Source: Lyophyllum atratum
Taxonomy: Eukaryota; Basidiomycota; Agaricomycetes; Agaricales; Lyophyllaceae
Direction: 5' to 3'
Length of the DNA: 64,000 nucleotides
Assembly (NCBI GenBank): GCA_014905825.1
Contig: JACGCN010000027.1
Span: forward strand, 706,441 to 770,440
The notes under the pieces were generated by a model, which had not been told where the DNA came from, made no database searches, and saw only the letters and a list, made by a program, of their open reading frames with translations. Each line of letters begins with the position of its first letter. Position 1 is the first letter of the stretch. Below are positions 57,662 through 64,000 of this stretch, in pieces. The position numbers were made by a program, and so were the translations under genes.

Positions 57662-59289
57662 TCATGCGTTGTAATCAGTACCCCCACAGTTGCTTTTTGC
57701 CGCTTCTAGCAAGATATCCTCGACGTCCATCCAGCCGTAACGCATTCCTGAGACACTGTAGACCTGTGGAAATAACGCCAAGAGGAAGGAAGCGACCATC
57801 GATGGGCGAGTAATCTGCGACTCTCCGAACGATAAACGTAAAGGATATTTGCCGCATGACTGCTGTGCCGGTACGGGACAGCTCGGAGGGACGCGAGCAT
57901 CGATCAACATCGACAATATGACTAGATCCTGACAATATTCCGCCAAGACGACCAGGCCATCCAGGGTAACAAGGGAGTGGCCCGAAGGCGCATAATATTG
58001 GCTGGGCCGAAGGAACAGTATCTGTAGCTTACGCCACGCCATGGCCAGTTCCCGGACACATACGTTGTCGAGGTTGAACCCACGGGAGATGTGTAAATGG
58101 ACTTTTTGGATGTTTCGGAAGGCGAATAGGTGTCGCAAACTATGAAGCGTGATTGCTTGCGCTTTAGCATCGGGTTGGACGAGACCGTCTTCGTCCTCGT
58201 AAGCGGTGTCCTCATCTACCAAGCGAAGGAAGCGTAACGATGAATGCGAGCAGTGAGTGCGCAATGCTTGGATCATCTGATTCCATAAAGCTGCACTCGA
58301 ACCGTCACAATTTTCAAAGTCGAAATGTTCAAGGGGGCGAGAGGATATAGTTTGCAGTAGCCTTATGCAGGTGGGCAGATTGGAAACAAGTCGGAGGGAT
58401 ATCAATGCGGGGAACCCGCGGGCTTTTTTTGGTATGACGAGTCGGAGATCCGGTTGCGCGCGGAGGTCGATGGATAAGGTATGTAGGTTACGGAGGCGGA
58501 TGACGTGCAGAAATGCTATAGGGGTCATGCCATCTATGGTCAACGTCCGGAGGCGGTCCCACTTCAGAAGCGCGTCTGATAGAACATGGGTTTCCTGGGG
58601 TGGTAGCTCACCGCCCCTGAGTTTGAAGTCTTCCAGGGACGGATATCGCTGACGAAGAGTAGTAAACAAGGGAAGTCGGGTATCTCCTGACCCAGTCAAG
58701 ATGAGCGTGAGGGAGATGATGCGCGGACTAAGAAAGGTATCGATATACGGGAAAAGCGAATAATCTGAAATGCCCAGTTGATCACACTCGACTTGAAGCC
58801 GAGTGACGTTGGGCAGTGGAAATTCCGCCCCGATGGCCATCTTCAGCGCCTCGTATGTCTTTGCCGGGACCATGGGTCCCTTACCAGGGTTGAATTCACG
58901 CATTGCCAGTCCTCTGACGCGACGTGAATGGAAGAGAAGGCGGTCTAGATCTGATAACGTGATAGCTCTTTGAAGGTCCTGTCAACACCTATGAGCTGCA
59001 GTATTTTCCTGACGAGCGATATAAGTGTACGCACTATGCGGGGACGGCGACAAACAGACGGTGCAAGCTTCCATAAATCTGAGGGCATGCATTTTATGAG
59101 AGGCACAATGCCGTCCAGGTTCATCCATATACGATCCAAGGCGGGCTCGTAGAAAAGGCGGCATGTCCGCGCAAGTACGGCGAGCGTTGGGAGATGTGAG
59201 TTGCCAAAGCGGGCTGCAACGATAGTATCGCACAGGAGGTGGATTATGTCTGGGACGAGTAGGCATCGATGCACTGCTGGTGGTTCCAT
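57662..59289 (-). CDS. F-box/leucine-rich protein
   Basis: Two exons encode about 520 residues. The start is ATG at 59289. The F-box reads VHRCLLVPDIIHLLCDTIV then LAVLARTCRLFYEPALDRIW, a form very common in agaricomycetes. An intron (about 58981-59036, GTGCGT to CAG) joins CRRPRI to DLQRAITLSDLDRLLFHSRRV. Leucine-rich segments follow (VTRLQVECDQL, IISLTLILTG, LRTLTIDGMTP, LHTLSIDLRAQ, LRFLRLVDED, LQILFLRPSQ), and the end is LALFPQVYSVSG with GTDYNA and TGA at 57662. A GTG further upstream (59361) was not used. Likely an SCF adaptor with unknown substrate. An ACGCGTCGCG box lies about 130 bp upstream. Confidence 0.85.
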
Positions 59290-59591
59290 GTCAAGTGTGT
59301 GCTCTCTAGATAACTCGGAGCATGGAACAGTGTGTGTCGGTTCGGAGCTCACCCGAGACACAGGGCTATAGTAGGCGATACCCTCGCGCTACAGCCACGT
59401 GATCAGGTCGCGTAAGAACGCGTCGCGCGTGAATGGGGAAATGTCACGTATACATTTAGATAGCCGTATATCCTATCTACACCCAGAGATCAGTATACAT
59501 GGGAAAAATAGAGCGAGAAGAATGTCCGAACGTGAATCAAACCAAGCTGCATGCATAGTAAATGGAAATCCTCGATCCCTCGATCCCTCCT
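59290..59591. other. F-box gene upstream region
   Basis: About 300 bp between the F-box start and the calcineurin 3' end, both on the minus strand. It contains ACGCGTCGCG at 59418-59427. No gene seen. Confidence 0.45.
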
Positions 59592-61972
59592 TCACGCCGT
59601 GCCATGCCTTCTCAGAGCCGATGGCCGCGCCGGGCTCCGCCCTCTTGCAATCCTCTCCGCGAGTCGCTCCACAACGCCGCCCTCCTCCTCCTCCTCTAGT
59701 GTCTTCTTGATCAAGTATTCCATGGTCATCCCATCCGAATCCGCGCTGCCCCTCCGCATACTTGGTACGGGGAACATAGTCGGTGCCGCATCGACGTTGA
59801 ACTCTGGCAAGCGCTCGTTGAGCATATCCACCCGGCGCCTGTCGAGAAGCAACAACATCAGTTATGAAGTGTCGCAAGCCATGCAAATAGTGTACATACG
59901 CGTCGTCGAAACTGCGGATCGACCGCCCGAAGCTCGCCCCCTGTGCTACACCGAGCGCATCCGTATTTGTACGTGGGGCGCCGACGCCTGCACCGCCATC
60001 GACATGTAGCTCCGTCGCATTCTCCGATTCTTCTCTGTAAACGTTATTCCCCGTCAGATCCAGAGACCAACGATAAAGAAGATAAGTGGACGCACCGGAG
60101 CATCTGGAAGACCTTCTGCATCTTTCCAATCGCCATAATCTTGTTCTTGATCTCCTGCCGCCTCCTCTGGATCTCAGCTGGGGATGTGCCAGGTTCCACT
60201 TGCATGGTTGTCTCGTCACCGCTATCGCTGTCGGCTTCCGTCAGCTCTTCTTGACTGCACACACTAAGAACAGCGAGCAGCATGTCCGCGACTAGCAAAA
60301 AGTTAGGGATAGGCATGTTAACCATCGGGTGATAGGTACGCACTCTTAGCGCCCACGAAAGGAAGACTCCATGTGAATGCATCCACGAAGTTCGGTAACC
60401 AGTACGGATGCGAGCTGTAGTTGAACTGGCGAATAGTGATGTTCTTATTTGCATATTTGAGGACGGCCCCTCGGTTATGGTATACGTCGAGGTAGTTGGG
60501 CGCCGAGAATATCGTGATGACGGAGGGGAATTTCTTGGTGGGCGTTTTGCGGTGCATGGTGTATCTGATGGAGCACTTGTTAATGGCCTAATCAAAAATG
60601 CAAGGCGATCAACGAAGTCGTACCCAGCATCCTGGGCTTCGTGCCCTCGGATTATACCAAGAAGGTTGTTGCGTTCTAGGAACTGACAGGACGCTTCATA
60701 CCTGAAGAACCGGGATTTCTAGTCAGTGAAGTAATAAATGGTATTGAACGGCGTGGACTGACGTGAAGAAGAAGGAGCAACCTCGGGTTGCGTTGTGCAG
60801 GAATGTGCTGCCGAGTGGCAGGCCCGGTCCGTGCTGTGAAGGCTCCTGCTCATGCCCATAGTTTGCTACGGGGTCGGACCATAGTAGGTCGCACAGTAAC
60901 CCATGGTTACCAGGCTCTTGAAAGCGATTCATCTGGACCCAGGAGTCAACTCGGAGTCATCTAGAAGCTGGTGAAACACATACCCGGTTCAGATCGCTAA
61001 GTTTGATCAACTCAGGTGAGATACCGCCATGCACACAGAAGAATCGTCCATCCACCAGAGCTGTGACAGGTAGGGCGCAGAAAGACTTTATACATGCCTC
61101 ATAAACGCGTTCAGAGTACTTGTGGAGACCTATGATGATAAGGATAACAAGTCTTTAGCGTGCAATCCCAATGGTTCTGGAGAATATGAGTTTACATTCG
61201 CGTTTAAACGTGAAGTATTCGGTGAGGTGTCGGCATTCGTGATTGCCTCGAAGTAGGACAAATTTGTTGGGATACCAAAGTTTAAGGCTATACAGATACA
61301 ACAAGCACTGGGTATAGCGTAAAAATTGTGTGCAATAGCGGTCTAAGAGTGCAAGGAATACCTCGATGCCGAAACTCCCCCGATCGACGTAGTCTCCCAA
61401 AAATAGATAGTTGTTATCCTCGACGGCCCCTCCAACTTCGAAGAGCTTCATCAAGTCATACTGTCCAATTATTGAGGCAGCAGAACGGCTGCAAAGGCGG
61501 AAGATAACTCACGTATTGCCCGTGGATGTCCCCGCATACTTAATGGTCGTGAGCTTGATTGCTCAGATAGAAAATCGCGTGCACTCACTTGTGACCGGGC
61601 TCTTCACATCCACCAAGTTCGGTTCCTGTGTCAACACCTCCGTTGCACGTTCCAAAATGTAAAGCGCCTGTTTTTCCGTCAACCGGCCTTCTCGAAAGAA
61701 GTGGTCCTTTAGGAAAGCGTGGTTTGGCTTGAGTTCGCCGCGATCGGTCTTCGAGAAGAACTCTGCCTCTGTCGGTTTGTTCGCTGCAGGTTGTGGTACC
61801 TGTTATGATCCAAATGGAAGGTCGAAAGATTGAGTTGAACCGCCGGCGCTTAGTCAATATATCAAGTTCTTACGCTCTTAATGGGCCGTTCATGGACGTT
61901 CCTGGGTATAGCAAGCTGAGAAGGTATGCCCGCTCTCTGTTGTAGCATCCGCGAGCTCGCAGCTTCGGCCAT
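59592..61972 (-). CDS. cna1: Calcineurin catalytic subunit A (PP2B phosphatase)
   Basis: Calcineurin is the Ca2+/calmodulin-activated Ser/Thr phosphatase that controls stress responses and growth in fungi. Splicing from ATG at 61972 ([17 protein letters not shown]) gives all metallophosphatase motifs: [60 protein letters not shown] and [11 protein letters not shown], then [17 protein letters not shown]. The calcineurin B-binding helix ([15 protein letters not shown]) and the calmodulin-binding region ([19 protein letters not shown]) follow, then EESENATEL and a C-terminal tail with [11 protein letters not shown] and [15 protein letters not shown] before TGA at 59592. About 10-12 short introns, all in phase. 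The usual AHEAQDAG is GHEAQDAG here, a mild change. The gene looks intact although its right-hand neighbour is full of single-base shifts. Confidence 0.93.
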
Positions 61973-62443
61973 TCGTCTCTAGGTCGGGAGGACAACAGAA
62001 GATTTCAGAGGAAACGGAGCATCAGATCATCGGGCCGTGCATTCGCAGCTCTTGCTATTTGGCCATGTGTACGAGTACTACAGGCGCTCGTCCGTTGAGC
62101 TCGTTATTCACAGCGGTTGTCGAACGGGGTATGTGTGGTGTGGAGGAAAAGTAGAGGGAAGGGAGGACACGGATCTCCCTGACGGCAGATGCGGTGGAAG
62201 CAGCTTACAATATTATGCCAATATGACTTATGATACCCAAGGCTGTGCTTATGTAGTGCCATGGGCCGATGTGCCAATCCTGTGCAACTCTATTTTTTGC
62301 CGCACAGCATCCTGTTCTGGCCAAGCGAAAGGGCAATGAAGTGTGATTCCAAGTCCACTGAATTACATGGTAGTTTGTAGATATAAGAGCTACTCGGAGC
62401 GCAGCAATGAAAGTCCTTTACTTGTATTGAGTATGGCCTTTTA
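61973..62443. other. Calcineurin promoter region
   Basis: Between the calcineurin start and the ARG5,6 stop, both on the minus strand. A plus-strand frame at 62037-62339 has no motif. No clear element seen. Confidence 0.4.
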
Positions 62444-64000
62444 TTATGCGATGGGGATACCGGCATACTCGTCGTACCCCAACGCAAGGTTCAGATTCTA
62501 CGATAGCGGTTAGATCCAGCAGATATTTGTAATGAAAGAACACTCACCTGGATGCACTGCGTCGCCGCACCCTTGAGAAGGTTATCTAAGCCGCCCTAAG
62601 AAGCAGTCAGCACACGAAGAAGAAAGAGGAGAACGAAGCATAACACACGATAATCACGACCCTGTCGCCCCGCTGTGCACCTGGAATCCCCCAACGTCCA
62701 AGTATGCTTGTTCTCAATGTCAGGCAACTGCGGTACCTCCTTGATAATCCGGACGAGTTTGTCCCCTGATACTTCTCTTCAAACAGCGCAATGACCTCCC
62801 GGGCAGTCATCTTCCCCGTGAGAGGGATGGAGACCGTCGAGATGATCCACTGAACCAAGGCGCGACTGAAGGGATGAAGGCAATCTTGAGGGACTCCGAG
62901 CCAGAGGAGAGCAGTTCCGAGAGGTGGTATCCAGCTTCACGTTCGTGGATGTGGTCCGTGAGCGCGTAAGGCTTGACTCGCCACGTTCAAGCTCTTCGGG
63001 GTAACTTTCGGGGTAGTGGTCGGACGACCATCGGGATCGGTTGTAGCGAGCGTCCCAGCTCCGCTATACCCAGACATGCCAAAGACAGTCGGCAACCCAC
63101 CAGGCTTGATATGGTTGATCAGAGGCGCGATGAGCATCTGCGCCGACGTCGCATAACACCCCGGGTTCGAGATCCTCTTCGAAGCACGTATACCTTCCCG
63201 GCCATACAATTCTGTTCGTTTATTCGCAGGGCACATAAATAGAAAGGGGCAAACAGAAATCCCATTGTTTAATTCCGAGAGTCATTACAAACCAGAAGGC
63301 AAAGAACCCTCACCCGGAAGACCATCGTCCACCCTTTCTCAAACCGGTAGTCCGCGCTCAGATCAACCACAACGCTCTTATCCCCCTGGCGCGCTTCCGC
63401 ACCACGATCGACGCATCGACGAAAGGCTTGCAGACGCCATTGGAAGTGCCATGACCCACGCATCCACCTCTCCGGTCTTCTCCATCTGCTCGACATCTGC
63501 GGTAGACAGGTTGCTGTAGTTGATGGGAGCCTTGGTGTAGCCCTGCAACGGGTATCCTGCGAGCTGGCGCGACGAGACGTGGTGAGATCGAGGTGGGGGT
63601 GGCTGGAAAGCAGGTCGTCAGGGCTTGGCCGGTGTATCCACGGGCACCGATGAGGCCGATGCGCTTGGGCTCGGTGCTGACGGAAACATCGTTCGCTGCG
63701 GTGGCATACCACGGGATGAGCCAGGTACACGTCGACTCAGCGTTGAGAACGCCTTGCGCCAGCAGGCATGGTAGCCGCGGCTGCTGCGGCTGTGCGGTGA
63801 GGAGGAGCGGAAGGTCCCACAGGGAGAATGACCGTTCAATCTTCCATTCGCCTCAAAGCCCTTGACGATCTTCTCGACCTCGGCAACGTCCTGGATGCCA
63901 TACCAGAAAGACTCCGTCCGGCACGGGTGAAACTGCCGTCTGCGCGCTCGAAGTGCCACGCGCGGTTCTCGTCTTCTGCATGAGTGGTCCAGAAGAGCTT
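62444..64000 (-). CDS. ARG5,6: ARG5,6: acetylglutamate kinase / N-acetyl-gamma-glutamyl-phosphate reductase (partial, frame-shifted)
   Basis: This mitochondrial arginine-biosynthesis precursor is split into the kinase (Arg6, N-terminal) and reductase (Arg5, C-terminal). Only the 3' part is in the window; the gene runs off the right edge. Visible parts are the kinase-domain end ([20 protein letters not shown], then [20 protein letters not shown]), the reductase NADP loop ([15 protein letters not shown]), [15 protein letters not shown], the active-site block [45 protein letters not shown] and the C-terminus [15 protein letters not shown] with TAA at 62444. These blocks lie in different frames; at least seven single-base deletions between about 63410 and 63910, and more at about 62690-63010, are needed to link them. 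Most sit at short runs of one base. The amino-acid content is otherwise fully conserved, so consensus error is more likely than a pseudogene. Confidence 0.85.

Noticed and set aside
59290..59361. Upstream extension of the F-box gene to 59361
   Set aside because: It would start at GTG; the ATG at 59289 lies just before the conserved VHRCLLVPDI block.
1..64000. CRISPR arrays, operons or bacterial elements
   Set aside because: Introns in nearly every gene and a eukaryotic gene set make these irrelevant; the only tandem repeats are within coding regions.

Overview
The window is a piece of an Agaricomycete (mushroom-forming basidiomycete) nuclear genome. The evidence is dense genes cut by many 50-60 nt GT-AG introns, several F-box/leucine-rich proteins, two DUF6533-type membrane proteins, an AA9 lytic polysaccharide monooxygenase (which fits a plant-litter or wood decayer), and conserved single-copy eukaryotic genes (RAD17, UBC13, calcineurin A, ARG5,6, BEM46). 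I spliced the gene models by hand; most start and stop codons and many splice junctions are phase-consistent, and doubtful ones are flagged.

Layout. 1-3.5 kb: one gene-like remnant, otherwise nothing. 3.5-12 kb: DUF6533 membrane protein (+), NTF2/SnoaL-like protein (+), F-box protein (+), second DUF6533 protein (-). 13.2-20.2 kb: RAD17 checkpoint clamp loader (-) and an O-methyltransferase (-) with a long disordered tail carrying four copies of an RRxSxAQL motif. 22.3-28.6 kb: FAD-dependent oxidoreductase (+), multi-pass membrane protein of unknown function (-), AA9 LPMO (-). 29.8-37.2 kb: low-complexity protein of unknown function (+) facing a very long RING-H2 E3 ligase (-). 39-42 kb: F-box protein (-) and UBC13 E2 enzyme (-). 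42.7-49.3 kb: small secreted LPGVP-repeat protein (-), BEM46-like hydrolase (+), Zn2Cys6 transcription factor (+). 49.4-54 kb: gene-poor stretch with one unrecognised spliced gene and a tRNA-Ala. 54.2-64 kb: secreted DUF7223-like protein with a VKATS repeat (+), F-box protein (-), calcineurin A (-), and the 3' part of ARG5,6 (-), which runs off the right edge.

Themes. Ubiquitin-system genes are frequent (three F-box proteins, one RING E3, one E2), although F-box genes are abundant in these fungi anyway. RAD17 and UBC13 both act in DNA-damage responses; RAD17 has an MluI cell-cycle-type box upstream and UBC13 a perfect palindrome around TGAGTCA. At least seven single-base deletions, most at short runs of one base, break ARG5,6 at the right edge, and isolated run-length mismatches appear in an F-box gene near 40.56 kb and in the remnant near 0.57 kb. 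These look more like consensus errors than real gene death.
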